Notes: generated by a model from the letters alone, not told the origin. A stretch of 34,512 nt of DNA from an uncultured Thermoleophilia bacterium (GCA_903927755.1 CAIYOD010000074.1:1-34512); one strand, 5' to 3'; positions 19,295 through 27,678 are shown, numbered from the stretch's first letter. Translations and numbers: made by a program.

Positions 19295-21862
19295 ATGTTC
19301 GAACGCTTCACCGAACGCGCCAGACAAGTCGTGGTCCTCGCGCAAGAAGAGGCCCGTTCCCTCAAGCACAACTACATCGGCACCGAGCACCTGCTGCTCG
19401 GCCTGCTCCGCGAGGAGGAGGGAGTGGCCGCACGCGTGCTCGACGGTCTCGAAGTGTCCGTCGAGGAGGTCCGCGCCGCCGTGGTCCGCATCGTCGGCTC
19501 CGGCGAGGAGTCGCCGCAGGGACAGATCCCCTTCACGCCGCGCGCCAAGAAGGTCCTCGAGCTGGCGCTGCGTGAGGCCCTCAGTCTCGGCCACAACTAC
19601 ATCGGCACCGAGCACATCCTGCTCGGCCTCGTGCGCGAGGACGAGGGCGTGGCCGCACGCATCCTCCTCGACCTGGACGCCGAGCCCGAGAAGATCCGCA
19701 ACGAGGTCATGCGAGCGCTCAGCGGCCCCGGCCGCCGCAGCTCGCAGGCCAGCGGCGGCGGCTCCGAGAGCAAGCGCGCCGCCAAGGTCCTCGACCAGTT
19801 CGGTCGCAACCTCACCAAGCTCGCCGAAGAGGGCAAGCTCGACCCGTGCATCGGCCGCCAGACCGAGATCGAGCGGGTCATGCAGATCCTCAGCCGGCGC
19901 ACCAAGAACAACCCGGTCCTCATCGGCGAGCCCGGCGTCGGCAAGACGGCCATCGTCGAGGGCTTCGCCCAGCGCATCGCCAACCACGAGGTCCCCGAGC
20001 TGCTCAAGGGCAAGCAGGTGTGGACGCTCGACCTCGCCGCGCTCGTCGCCGGCAGCAAGTACCGCGGCGAGTTCGAGGAGCGCCTCAAGAAGGTCATGAA
20101 GGAGATCCGCGAGACGGGCGACATCATCCTGTTCATCGACGAGCTCCACAACCTGGTGGGTGCGGGCGCCGCCGAAGGCGCCATCGACGCGGCCAGCATC
20201 CTCAAGCCGGCACTGGCCCGCGGCGAGCTGCAGACCATCGGCGCGACCACACTCGACGAGTACCGCAAGTACCTCGAGCGCGACGCCGCCCTCGAGCGGC
20301 GGTTCATGCAGATCAAGGTGGCCGAGCCCTCGGTCGAGGAGACCGTCGAGATCCTCAAGGGGCTGCGCGACCGCTACGAGGCTCACCACCGCATCCGCAT
20401 CACCGACGAGGCGCTCACCTCGGCGGGCGAGCTGGCCGACCGGTACATCAGCGACCGCTTCCTGCCGGACAAGGCCATCGACCTCATCGACGAGGCCGCC
20501 AGCCGCATGCGCATCCGCACGATGACGGCGCCGCCCAGCTATCGCGAGCTCGAAGAGGAGATCAGCGGCGTCCGCCAGGAGAAAGAGGCCGCGATCGAGG
20601 CCCAGGAGTTCGAGAAGGCGGCCAACCTGCGCGACAAGGAGCGCAAGCTGAGCCACAAGAAGCTCGAGCTCGAGGATGCCTGGAAGACCAGCGACGAGGG
20701 CATGCGCGCCAGCATCGGCGAGGACGAGATCGCCGAGATCGTCAGCATGTGGACCGGCATCCCGGTGGTCAAGATCACGGAGGCCGAGACCAAGAAGCTC
20801 CTCCGCATGGAGGACGAGCTGCACACGAGGCTCGTCGGCCAGGACCCGGCGGTCCGCGCCGTCAGCAAGGCCATCCGGCGCAGCCGCGCCGGGCTCAAGG
20901 ACCCGCGGCGGCCCACGGGCTCGTTCATCTTCCTGGGCCCCTCGGGCGTCGGGAAGACGGAGCTCGCCCGCACGCTCGCCAACTTCCTCTTCGGCGACGA
21001 GGACCACCTCGTGCAGATCGACATGAGCGAGTACATGGAGAAGCACTCCGTCTCCCGCCTGGTCGGTTCGCCGCCCGGCTACGTCGGGCACGACGAGGGC
21101 GGCCAGCTCACCGAGATCGTCCGCCGCAAGCCGTACAGCGTCATCCTGTTCGACGAGATCGAGAAGGCGCACCCGGACGTGTTCAACATCCTCCTGCAGA
21201 TCCTGGAGGACGGGCGCCTCACCGACTCGCAGGGCCGCACCGTGGACTTCCGCAACGCCATCCTCATCATGACGAGCAACATCGGCGCCGCGATGATCAC
21301 CAAGGACACGCCGCTCGGCTTCACGCAGACGGCCAACAAGGGCATGACGTACGACGACATGAAGGGACGCATCACCGGCGAGCTCAAGCGTGTCTTCAAG
21401 CCCGAGTTCCTGAACCGCGTCGACGAGGTCATCGTCTTCCACAAGCTCGAGCGCCCGGAGATCGGTCGGATCGTCGACCTGATGATCGACCGGCTGCGGC
21501 AGCAGCTCAAGGTGAGCGGCGTCGACATCGAGCTCACCGACGCGGGCCGTGACGTGCTGGTCGAGAAGGGGTACGACCCCATGCTCGGCGCGCGGCCGCT
21601 GCGCCGCGCCATCCAGCGGTACATCGAGGACAAGCTCAGCGACGCGATGCTCGAGCGGGCGTTCCCCGAGGGCACCGTGGTGCTGGTCGACGGGCAGAAC
21701 GAGGACACTGTGCTCACCGTCAACGGCGATGTCGTCGGCGGCAGCGTCGAGCTGCCCATGGTCGGCCTCGACGAACCGGTGTCGCAGGGCGTCGGCCCGG
21801 TCGGGTCTCCGTCCGGTGAGGGCGATGGTCCCGACGCCGGCGGCGCGTCCGCCGGCGCCTGA
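19295..21862 (+). CDS. clpC: ATP-dependent Clp protease ATP-binding subunit ClpC
   Basis: A Hsp100 unfoldase that feeds proteins to ClpP. The 855 residues have the duplicated N-domain (1-145; [13 protein letters not shown] and [13 protein letters not shown]). The first AAA domain has Walker A GEPGVGKT at 211-218 and Walker [13 protein letters not shown] near 277. A middle UVR-type coiled-coil insertion (about 417-455) distinguishes ClpC from ClpA. The second AAA domain has Walker [10 protein letters not shown] near 548, and the C-terminal D2-small domain is followed by a Gly/Ser/Pro-rich tail. GAAGGAG precedes the ATG. ctsR and the mcsAB genes of firmicutes are absent, as expected in actinobacteria. 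Confidence 0.97.
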   Translation: MFERFTERARQVVVLAQEEARSLKHNYIGTEHLLLGLLREEEGVAARVLDGLEVSVEEVRAAVVRIVGSGEESPQGQIPFTPRAKKVLELALREALSLGHNYIGTEHILLGLVREDEGVAARILLDLDAEPEKIRNEVMRALSGPGRRSSQASGGGSESKRAAKVLDQFGRNLTKLAEEGKLDPCIGRQTEIERVMQILSRRTKNNPVLIGEPGVGKTAIVEGFAQRIANHEVPELLKGKQVWTLDLAALVAGSKYRGEFEERLKKVMKEIRETGDIILFIDELHNLVGAGAAEGAIDAASILKPALARGELQTIGATTLDEYRKYLERDAALERRFMQIKVAEPSVEETVEILKGLRDRYEAHHRIRITDEALTSAGELADRYISDRFLPDKAIDLIDEAASRMRIRTMTAPPSYRELEEEISGVRQEKEAAIEAQEFEKAANLRDKERKLSHKKLELEDAWKTSDEGMRASIGEDEIAEIVSMWTGIPVVKITEAETKKLLRMEDELHTRLVGQDPAVRAVSKAIRRSRAGLKDPRRPTGSFIFLGPSGVGKTELARTLANFLFGDEDHLVQIDMSEYMEKHSVSRLVGSPPGYVGHDEGGQLTEIVRRKPYSVILFDEIEKAHPDVFNILLQILEDGRLTDSQGRTVDFRNAILIMTSNIGAAMITKDTPLGFTQTANKGMTYDDMKGRITGELKRVFKPEFLNRVDEVIVFHKLERPEIGRIVDLMIDRLRQQLKVSGVDIELTDAGRDVLVEKGYDPMLGARPLRRAIQRYIEDKLSDAMLERAFPEGTVVLVDGQNEDTVLTVNGDVVGGSVELPMVGLDEPVSQGVGPVGSPSGEGDGPDAGGASAGA

Positions 21863-21906
21863 GGGGTCGTGACGGCGACCGGCGACCGCGGCGAGGGCCG
21901 CTGACC

Positions 21907-23325
21907 GTGGCGAGGACGCAGACCGTCTTCACCTGCGGCGAGTGCGGCCGCCGGGAGGCCAAGTGGCTCGGCCACTGCCCGGACTGCGGCGCCTGGGATT
22001 CGTTCGTCGAAGAAGTGGTCGCGGCTGCTCCCAAGGGGCGCGGCCGCGGCGCGAAGTCAGGGAACGGGGCCGGTGGCGGCACTGCCGCCGGCCCCGTCCG
22101 TCTGTCCGAGGTCGTCTCGTCGGCCGCCGAGCGGTTCTCGAGCGGCATCGACGAGTTCGACCGCGTTCTCGGCGGCGGCATCGTCCCGGGCTCGCTCGTC
22201 CTGGTCGCCGGTGAGCCCGGCATCGGCAAGTCCACGCTCCTGCTGCAGGTGCTGGACAACGTCGCCGCGGACCGGCCGGCGCTCCTCGTCTGCGGCGAGG
22301 AGTCGGCGGCGCAGGTCAAGATGCGCGCCGAGCGCATCTGCAAGGGCGTCGCCAACATCGACGTCTTCGCCGAGACCGAGCTGGACCTCGTCCTGGAGAC
22401 GGTCGCGGCGGCGCGCCCGGCGTTCGTCGTCGTCGACTCCGTCCAGACGCTCTACAGCGACTCGTTCACGTCGGCGCCGGGCAGCGTGAGCCAGGTCCGC
22501 GAAGCGGCGGGCCGCTTCCTCCGCCTGGCCAAGGACACCGGCGCCGCCGTCTTCCTCGTCGGGCACGTCACCAAGGAGGGCGCGATCGCCGGCCCCCGGG
22601 TGCTGGAGCACATGGTCGACACCGTCCTCCAGTTCGAGGGCGACCGCTATCGCTTCTACCGCACGCTGCGCGCCGCGAAGAACCGGTTCGGCTCCACCAA
22701 CGAGCTCGGCATCTTCGAGATGACCGGGTCGGGCCTCAAGACGGTGCCCGACCCCTCCGCCCTCTTCCTGAGCGACGCGGCGCCGGCCGCCGGCTCCGCC
22801 GTCCACGTCGCCGTCGAAGGCACGCGCTGCTTCCTCGTCGAGGTCCAGGCGCTCGTCAACCAATCCGAATTGGCGATGCCGCGCCGCGTCGCCGTCGGCT
22901 TCGACCGCAATCGCCTCGCCATGCTCGTGGCGGTCCTCGGGAGGCATGCAGGGCTGAAGTTGTCTAGTTCCGACATATTTGTTACAATTGCAGGCGGAAT
23001 TCGCATCGACGAGCCCGCGGCGGACCTCGCAGTCGCACTCGCTGTCGCCTCAGCGCAGCGCGACCAACCGCTTCCCGCCGGGGCGGCGATGTTCGGGGAG
23101 ATCAGCCTGACGGGCGGACTTCGATCCTGCAGCCAGAGCGAGCGGCGTGTCGCCGAAGCCGGACGCGCCGGCTTCGACCGTGTGGTCGTTCCTGCCGCCG
23201 ATGCACGCCGGGCCAGCGGCAGTGTCGCAGGCGCGGCCGACCTGCGTGGTGCGTTCGCCGCCCTCTTGGGCGACAGTGCATCTCGGCCGGCCTCCGGGGC
23301 CACGAACGACGAGTGGGGGGTTTGA
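21907..23325 (+). CDS. radA: DNA repair protein RadA
   Basis: RadA is a RecA-like ATPase that drives branch migration during recombination. The 472 residues have a four-Cys zinc finger (Cys10, Cys13, Cys24, Cys27), Walker A GEPGIGKST at 102-110, Walker B-like VVVDSVQTLY, and the RadA-specific KNRFG at 258-262. A C-terminal Lon-protease-like domain without protease activity (from about 285) completes it. The start is GTG. Codons 352-361 are AT-rich and use rare synonyms, forming a promoter-like island. The TGA stop shares one base with the carD ATG. Confidence 0.96.
   Translation: MARTQTVFTCGECGRREAKWLGHCPDCGAWDSFVEEVVAAAPKGRGRGAKSGNGAGGGTAAGPVRLSEVVSSAAERFSSGIDEFDRVLGGGIVPGSLVLVAGEPGIGKSTLLLQVLDNVAADRPALLVCGEESAAQVKMRAERICKGVANIDVFAETELDLVLETVAAARPAFVVVDSVQTLYSDSFTSAPGSVSQVREAAGRFLRLAKDTGAAVFLVGHVTKEGAIAGPRVLEHMVDTVLQFEGDRYRFYRTLRAAKNRFGSTNELGIFEMTGSGLKTVPDPSALFLSDAAPAAGSAVHVAVEGTRCFLVEVQALVNQSELAMPRRVAVGFDRNRLAMLVAVLGRHAGLKLSSSDIFVTIAGGIRIDEPAADLAVALAVASAQRDQPLPAGAAMFGEISLTGGLRSCSQSERRVAEAGRAGFDRVVVPAADARRASGSVAGAADLRGAFAALLGDSASRPASGATNDEWGV
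22960..22988 (+). promoter_or_regulatory. Candidate internal promoter for carD inside radA
   Basis: TTGTCT (22960-22965), 17 bases, TACAAT (22983-22988) forms a good sigma-70-type promoter inside the radA reading frame, about 335 bases upstream of carD. The stretch is much more AT-rich than its surroundings, and codons such as TTG, AGT, ATA, TTT, ACA and ATT replace the GC-ending codons used elsewhere while the encoded RadA residues still look like the family. Confidence 0.5.
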
Positions 23326-23861
23326 TGTATTCAGTCGGAGACAAAGTGGTGTATCCGCACCACGGCGCTGGCAAGATCATGAAGATCGAGCAGAAGGAAG
23401 TGCTCGGTCAGCAGCGCGACTACCTCACCATCCAGATCCTGCACAACGACATGACCGTAATGGTCCCCGTCGAGAACGCCGATCGCGCCGGCCTGCGTAA
23501 GGTCATCGAGAGCGACGTCGTCGACAGGGTCCTCGAGGTCCTGCGTGGCGATCCCACCAAGATGCCCAAGAACTGGAGCCGTCGCTACAAGCACAACCGC
23601 GACAAGCTCAAGACCGGCGACATCTTCGAGGTCGCCGAAGTCGTCCGCAATCTGGCCATCCGCCACGCCGACAAGGGGCTGTCGACCGGCGAGAAGCAGA
23701 TGTTCTCCAAGGCCAAGAAGATCCTCGCCAGCGAGCTCATGTACGCGCGGAACTTCGATGAGGACGAAGCGAACGCGTTCCTGGAGACCGTGCTCGAGGA
23801 CATCCACGTCGACGGACCCGCTCTTGCCGACGATTCCCGAGAGCCCGCTCCCGTCGTCTGA
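23325..23861 (+). CDS. carD: CarD-family RNA polymerase-binding transcription regulator
   Basis: CarD binds the RNA polymerase beta subunit and promoter DNA and stabilises open complexes, acting at rRNA and housekeeping promoters in actinobacteria. The 178-residue protein begins with the RNAP-interaction Tudor-like domain (SVGDKVVYPHHGAGKIM, then DYLTIQI and MTVMVPVENADRAGLR). The helical DNA-binding domain follows (MPKNWSRRYKHNRDKLKTGD, then EVVRNLAIRHADKGLSTGEK), with a short acidic tail. The ATG at 23325 overlaps the radA stop in TGATG, with a G-rich Shine-Dalgarno just before it; an in-frame GTG at 23313 would add four residues. Confidence 0.95.
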   Translation: MYSVGDKVVYPHHGAGKIMKIEQKEVLGQQRDYLTIQILHNDMTVMVPVENADRAGLRKVIESDVVDRVLEVLRGDPTKMPKNWSRRYKHNRDKLKTGDIFEVAEVVRNLAIRHADKGLSTGEKQMFSKAKKILASELMYARNFDEDEANAFLETVLEDIHVDGPALADDSREPAPVV

Positions 23862-24969
23862 GCCCGGCTCGCCGGGTCGCCGGCGCAGGCCGCGCGGCGT
23901 CCTGCAGCCGGCGATCCGCGCGGTCCTGGCGCTCCTCGGTGCCCTCGCCGGGTACCAGCTGGCCGATCGCGTCCGCGCATCTTCGTTCTCGCCCGTTCTC
24001 GACCAGAACGGCAAAGTCATCTGGCTCGTCGTCTTCACGGCGGCGGGCCTTCTGCTCGGCTACCTTCTGGGCGTCGTCCTCTCGCGCCTCATACGTCGCG
24101 GCCTCGATCGTGTCGACGAAGTCATGGCGCGGGCGACCGGCGCGGAGGTGGTCGTCGGTATCGGCGGCGTGGTCGTCGGCCTCTTCATCGCCACACTCAT
24201 CAGCATCGCCCTGGTCCGCATCCCTATCGTGGGGCCGTACCTCACGGTTCCGATCTACCTGCTGGCCGGCTACTTCACCGCCTACCTCGCCGCCAAGAAG
24301 CACATAGAGATCCTGCGACTGCTCGGCGTGCGTGGCGCGTTCGAGGTCGTGCCGGGCCTCACGCCGGCCAAGCTCCTCGATTCCAGCGCCATCATCGACG
24401 GACGCATCCTCGAGATCATCGACACCGGGTTCGTCGAGGGAGAACTGCTCGTGCCACGCTTCGTCGTCGAGGAGCTCCAGCGGCTCGCCGATTCCGCCGA
24501 CGCGGAGAAGCGGGTGCGCGGTCGCCGTGGCCTCGACTTCGTCAAACGCCTGCAGAACAGCTCCGGCGCCGTCACCATCGACGGCACGGACTACCCCGAT
24601 ATCGAGGCGGTCGACGCCAAGCTCGTGCGCTACGCCAAGGACACCGGGGCGCAGATCATCAGCACCGATTACACGCTCGAGAAGGTCGCCGAGATCCAGG
24701 GCGTCAAACTGCTCAACGTCAACGACCTCGCCAACTCGGTCAAGCCGGCCGTGCTGCCGGGCGAAGTCATCGAAGTCAAGATCCTGAGAGAAGGGCGCGA
24801 GCAGGACCAGGGAGTGGGCTACCTCGACGACGGCACCATGATCGTCGTCGAGGCCGGCAGCAGACTGGTGGGCTCGCGCGTCAAGGCCGAGGTGACGAGC
24901 GTGCTGCAGAGCCCCTCGGGCAAGATGATCTTCAGCCGGGTGAGCGGTCCGCCGCCCGCTTCACACTGA
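23824..24969 (+). CDS. PIN/TRAM-domain membrane protein (YacL-like)
   Basis: About 381 residues. A short basic Pro/Arg-rich N-terminus is followed by four membrane helices (about 28-47, 60-82, 107-130 and 137-155). A PIN nuclease-like domain begins LLDSSAIIDGRILEII, with the acidic residues expected at the metal site (also DYPDIEAVDAKLV and STDYTLEK), and a C-terminal TRAM domain contains GEVIEVKILREGREQDQGVGYL. YacL-type proteins occur beside ispD in firmicutes and actinobacteria; their substrate is unknown, though the PIN and TRAM domains suggest RNA. The start is uncertain: TTG at 23824 overlaps carD by 38 bases, and ATG at 23758 would overlap it by about 100. Confidence 0.88.
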   Translation: MPTIPESPLPSSEPGSPGRRRRPRGVLQPAIRAVLALLGALAGYQLADRVRASSFSPVLDQNGKVIWLVVFTAAGLLLGYLLGVVLSRLIRRGLDRVDEVMARATGAEVVVGIGGVVVGLFIATLISIALVRIPIVGPYLTVPIYLLAGYFTAYLAAKKHIEILRLLGVRGAFEVVPGLTPAKLLDSSAIIDGRILEIIDTGFVEGELLVPRFVVEELQRLADSADAEKRVRGRRGLDFVKRLQNSSGAVTIDGTDYPDIEAVDAKLVRYAKDTGAQIISTDYTLEKVAEIQGVKLLNVNDLANSVKPAVLPGEVIEVKILREGREQDQGVGYLDDGTMIVVEAGSRLVGSRVKAEVTSVLQSPSGKMIFSRVSGPPPASH

Positions 24970-24985
24970 TCAGGAGGGGATGGAC

Positions 24986-25702
24986 ATGGAGGATCAGCAA
25001 GCCGGGGAGACCTGGGTCATCGTCGCCGCCGCCGGCGACAGCCGGCGGATGGGGCTTCCCGATGGGGAGTCCAAGCAGTTCCTGCTCCTTGGCGGCGAGA
25101 CCATCCTCTCGCATTCGGTGCACCGCCTGCTCGACATGAGCTGCGTGGACGGCATCGTCGTCGTGCTGCACCCGTCGCACACGGTGCGCTTCGCCAACGA
25201 GCTCGGGCGGTTCGACGACGCCAAGCCGCTGCTCGTCACCGAGGGCGGTGCGGCGCGCGCGGACTCGGTGCGCGCCGGTCTCGTCCTGGTGCCGGACGGC
25301 GCGGCCGTCATCGCCGTCCATGACGGCGCCAGGCCGCTGTTCTCCAAGCACGTGTTCGAGGCCTGCCTCGATGCGCTCGGCAAGGCGCAGGGCGCCATCC
25401 CCGCGGTCGAGGTGAGCGACACGCTCAAGCGCGAGGGTGAGCGCGGCGCGGTGTCGGACACCGTGGACCGCGCCGGCCTCTGGGCGGCGCAGACGCCGCA
25501 GGTGTTTCGTGCCGACGCCCTCCGCGACGTGTACGCGCGCACCGACCTGAACGGCGCGACGGACGACGCGATGCTTCTGGAGCGCGCCGGCTACTCCGTG
25601 AGCCTGGTGCCCTCCACGCCCGCCAACGTCAAGATCACCACGCCGGCGGACCTCCCGCTGGCCGGCGCGCTGCTCTCCTGGGAGGTCGAGACCGACGTTT
25701 AG
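24986..25702 (+). CDS. ispD: 2-C-methyl-D-erythritol 4-phosphate cytidylyltransferase
   Basis: IspD makes CDP-methylerythritol from MEP and CTP in the non-mevalonate isoprenoid pathway. The 238 residues contain the CTP-binding VAAAGDSRRMG with KQFLLLGG. AVHDGARPL, AIPAVEVSDTLK, AAQTPQVFR, ATDDAMLLERAGY and VKITTPADL all follow as in the family. AGGAGG at 24972-24977 is eight bases from the ATG at 24986; the in-frame ATG at 24980 is only two bases away and is less likely. The stop (TAG, 25700-25702) overlaps the proposed ispF start region, so the two genes are tightly coupled. Confidence 0.95.
   Translation: MEDQQAGETWVIVAAAGDSRRMGLPDGESKQFLLLGGETILSHSVHRLLDMSCVDGIVVVLHPSHTVRFANELGRFDDAKPLLVTEGGAARADSVRAGLVLVPDGAAVIAVHDGARPLFSKHVFEACLDALGKAQGAIPAVEVSDTLKREGERGAVSDTVDRAGLWAAQTPQVFRADALRDVYARTDLNGATDDAMLLERAGYSVSLVPSTPANVKITTPADLPLAGALLSWEVETDV
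25680..25685 (+). promoter_or_regulatory. Shine-Dalgarno site supporting an ACG start of ispF
   Basis: GGGAGG lies inside the end of ispD, nine bases before the ACG at 25695. No ATG, GTG or TTG occurs in the ispF frame between the upstream in-frame stop (TGA, 25599-25601) and the GTG at 25764, so this site most likely serves the ACG. Confidence 0.55.
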
Positions 25703-26168
25703 GGTCGGCGGCGGCTACGACGCGCACCGCTTCGCCGAGGGACGCGACCTCGTCCTCTGCGGGGTGCACATCGACCACGCGGAGGGCCTCGCCGGGCACT
25801 CGGACGCGGACGTCGCCGTCCACGCCCTGATGGACGCCCTGCTCGGCGCCGCCGGGCTGGGGGATATCGGCGAGTTGTTCCCCGACACCGACCCCGCCTT
25901 CGAGGGCGCCTCCAGCATGGCACTCCTCGAGCGCGTGATCGCCTGGCTCGCCAATTCGGGCTGGAAGGTCGAGAACGCCGACGTCACCATTGTCTGCGAG
26001 CGGCCGCGGCTCTCCGGCTATCGGCTCGAGATGCGTGAGCATCTGGCCGCCGCCCTGGGCGTCGCCAGTGACGCCGTGAGCGTCAAGGCCACGACCACCG
26101 AGGGCATGGGGTTCGAGGGGCGTGGGGAAGGCATCGCCGCCCACGCCGTCTGTCTGCTGAGTCGCTGA
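25695..26168 (+). CDS. ispF: 2-C-methyl-D-erythritol 2,4-cyclodiphosphate synthase, apparent ACG start
   Basis: IspF cyclises CDP-ME-2-phosphate to MEcPP with loss of CMP. From ACG the protein has 157 residues, the normal length, and begins (M)FRVGGGYDAHRF, as homologues do. Asp9 and His11 (DAH) and the His in GHSDADV are the zinc ligands. LGDIGELFPDTDP and ATTTEGMGFEGRGEGIAAHAV are typical. The only conventional start, GTG at 25764, would remove Asp9 and His11 and so give an inactive protein. A single C-to-T change at 25696 would create ATG and leave ispD Asp unchanged. So either ACG is used, or the base is a sequencing error or a mutation. Confidence 0.9.
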   Translation, partial: TFRVGGGYDAHRFAEGRDLVLCGVHIDHAEGLAGHSDADVAVHALMDALLGAAGLGDIGELFPDTDPAFEGASSMALLERVIAWLANSGWKVENADVTIVCERPRLSGYRLEMREHLAAALGVASDAVSVKATTTEGMGFEGRGEGIAAHAVCLLSR

Positions 26169-26254
26169 GGCCGCGGGCGGCCTCCCGCGGGCCGCGCTAG
26201 CGGCGCCCGCGCGGGCGAGCCGGGTCTCCGCGCCCGGCGCCCCGGCAAGCCTTA

Positions 26255-26290
26255 ACGACGACGCCCCGCCGAGCGGCGGGCCGTCGTCGT
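26255..26290. terminator. Hairpin between convergent ispF and tatA, probable bidirectional terminator
   Basis: Bases 26255-26270 and 26275-26290 form a 16-bp stem with a single mismatch and the tetraloop GAGC. It lies 86 bases after the ispF stop and 17 bases after the tatA stop on the other strand. T tracts are weak on both sides, so termination is inferred from stem stability and position. Confidence 0.6.
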
Positions 26291-26307
26291 GCGTTCTCTG
26301 GTAGCGC

Positions 26308-26520
26308 TCAGGAGGCCTTGGCGTCGTCCTTGGTCTCCGCCGTGGCGTCGCGCTTGACGTCCACGATCTCGTCGTCGTCGCCGACGTCGCCGAGCCCATC
26401 CTTGAACCCCTTGATGCTCTGGCCCATCGACTTGCCGAGCTTCGGCAGTCGCGTCGCGCCGAAGAGCAGCAGGATCACCAGAGCGATGATGATGAGTTCT
26501 GGTGCACCGAGGTTTGGCAT
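26308..26520 (-). CDS. tatA: Sec-independent protein translocase subunit TatA
   Basis: TatA oligomerises to form the channel of the twin-arginine pathway, which exports folded proteins. The 70 residues have the family layout. A short N-terminus (MPNLGAPEL) is followed by one membrane helix (IIIALVILLLFGA), ending in the FG hinge, then the amphipathic helix TRLPKLGKSMGQSIKGFKDG and an acidic/Lys-rich tail. No tatC or tatB is in the window, so the gene stands alone, convergent with ispF. In actinobacteria, tatA is often unlinked or next to tatC, so separate location is not decisive. Confidence 0.93.
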   Translation of the reverse strand: MPNLGAPELIIIALVILLLFGATRLPKLGKSMGQSIKGFKDGLGDVGDDDEIVDVKRDATAETKDDAKAS

Positions 26521-26590
26521 GTCCTAGTCTCCCGTCTCTCCACGCGCCGCGACCGCGGTACGCGCAGCCGTTGGCGCTGTCACACTGTCC

Positions 26591-26619
26591 ACTGTAGAGC
26601 CTGCCCCCGGGGCAAGCAA
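26591..26619 (-). promoter_or_regulatory. Possible tatA promoter
   Basis: On the minus strand, TTGCTT (26619-26614) and TACAGT (26596-26591) are separated by 17 bases, placing a start near 26584, about 60 bases before the tatA ATG. The matches are moderate (3 of 6 and 4 of 6). The spacer contains the palindrome GCCCCGGGGGC. Confidence 0.35.
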
Positions 26620-26733
26620 GTGCGGGGGTCGGCGGCCGGGCCGGGTACCTCCTTCGGGCCGCCGCCGGCTGCGCTGCCTCAACGAGCCGGCCGCCTCGTC
26701 GCGATGGACCGCGGAGGTGGGCGCCAAGGAGTC

Positions 26734-27510
26734 TCAGATGCGGTGGCCGAGCGCCTCAGAGAGGGCCGCCGCGGTGCGCATGAGCACGATTCGCCGATTC
26801 TCCAGCGTCTCGGTCGGCGCCTGCCGGAACGGAGCGACGACGGAGAGGCAGGCGAGCATCTCGTCGGACGCGCCCCAGACTGGAGCACCGAGGGCGCACA
26901 CCCCGCGCTCTTCACCGATGTCGACGGCGTACCCGTCTCGCCTGACGGCATCGAGGTCGCGCTCGAGTTCGTCTATCTGACCGGCACCGGCCGCATCCTG
27001 TCTGGCGTACAGCGCCAGTGCGCGCCGGCGCTGTGCCGCCGTGCCGAAGGCCAGCCAGATCATTCCGTGCGTGGACCAGGGGTCAAGCAGCACCTGACCA
27101 ACCGTGTTTCGCGGCTGGAACGCGCGGCTCGTCAGGCTGCGGTCGACGAGGAGCGGCCCTTCGTGGCTCCATGTCGTGAGGTCCGCGGTCTCCCCAGTGG
27201 CCTCCGTCAGCGCGACGAGGTGCGGATGAGCCAGGCGCGCGAGCGCGTCGTCCGACCGCGCGAGAAGCGCCGTACGGAGCAGGGCTGCGCCAAGCCGGTA
27301 CTCGCCGGAGGAGTCAGCCGCTGCCAGGTAGCCCTCGGCCTCGAGCGTCTTCACGAGTCTGAAACAGGTGGCCTTGTGGAGCCCGGTGCCGTGGCACAAC
27401 TCGCCCAGCGTAAGGCTCGAATGATCGATGTCGAAGCAGCTCAGGATGCGAAGGCCTCTCTCGAGGCTCCGCACAGCATAAGGGTTGACCGCATCTTCAC
27501 CGTCTCCCAC
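26734..27510 (-). CDS. IclR-family transcriptional regulator
   Basis: 258 residues. An N-terminal winged helix-turn-helix lies at about 20-75 (SLERGLRILSCF, then LTLGELCHGTGLHKATCFRL and a wing with EYRLGAALL). A C-terminal IclR effector-binding domain follows (TEATGETADLTTW, later GYAVDIGEERGVCALGAPV with the conserved Cys, and a final amphipathic helix). IclR regulators usually respond to small organic acids or aromatic intermediates and control adjacent catabolic or transport operons. The GTG start at 27510 is preceded by GGAGG four bases away. It is divergent from the amidohydrolase-transporter operon and is the likely regulator of that operon and of itself. Confidence 0.92.
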   Translation of the reverse strand: MGDGEDAVNPYAVRSLERGLRILSCFDIDHSSLTLGELCHGTGLHKATCFRLVKTLEAEGYLAAADSSGEYRLGAALLRTALLARSDDALARLAHPHLVALTEATGETADLTTWSHEGPLLVDRSLTSRAFQPRNTVGQVLLDPWSTHGMIWLAFGTAAQRRRALALYARQDAAGAGQIDELERDLDAVRRDGYAVDIGEERGVCALGAPVWGASDEMLACLSVVAPFRQAPTETLENRRIVLMRTAAALSEALGHRI

Positions 27511-27562
27511 CTTGCCTCCATTTCATCGGTCAAGAAGAATCCGGCAGCCCACGACGCCGCTC

Positions 27563-27591
27563 TTGACAATGATTGCTTCCAGGTTCAGACT
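27563..27591 (+). promoter_or_regulatory. Candidate promoter of the amidohydrolase-transporter operon
   Basis: A perfect -35 TTGACA (27563-27568) is followed after 17 bases by CAGACT (27586-27591), a weak -10 (3 of 6). The region 27560-27670 is notably AT-richer than its surroundings. A weak -10 with a perfect -35 is compatible with an activator-dependent or repressible promoter. Confidence 0.45.
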
Positions 27592-27620
27592 ACCGCCCAA
27601 TCCCACGCAGTGAAATATAT

Positions 27621-27637
27621 GTCTCATCTGATGAGAC
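27621..27637. promoter_or_regulatory. Perfect 17-bp palindrome, candidate IclR-family operator
   Basis: GTCTCATC-T-GATGAGAC is a perfect 8-bp inverted repeat around one base, in the control region between the divergent regulator and amidohydrolase. It lies downstream of the predicted promoter start, where a bound protein would block transcription. A further half-site, GATGAGA, recurs at 27657-27663, 27 bases on. A role as operator is inference from position and symmetry. Confidence 0.6.
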
Positions 27638-27678
27638 GTCAAGGGACGATCGCTGGGATGAGAAAGGACGTAGGAGCA

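Noticed and set aside
19001-21442. An 813-codon minus-strand frame opposite clpC and a 622-codon plus-strand frame opposite the MmpL-like gene
   Set aside because: Both mirror real genes, lack recognisable motifs and Shine-Dalgarno sites, and are explained by codon-position GC bias.
25764-26168. ispF starting at the GTG at 25764
   Set aside because: This start removes the DAH zinc-binding motif and the first conserved strand, so it cannot give the functional enzyme.
26630-26664. An 8-bp hairpin after the IclR gene as its terminator
   Set aside because: The stem has a 19-base loop and no T tract on the minus strand; in this GC-rich DNA such pairings occur by chance.
26620-27678. An in-frame upstream extension of the amidohydrolase reaching back over the IclR gene
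   Set aside because: The upstream part is antisense to a clear IclR regulator and shows no similarity to the enzyme family; the enzyme starts at 27679 or 27658.
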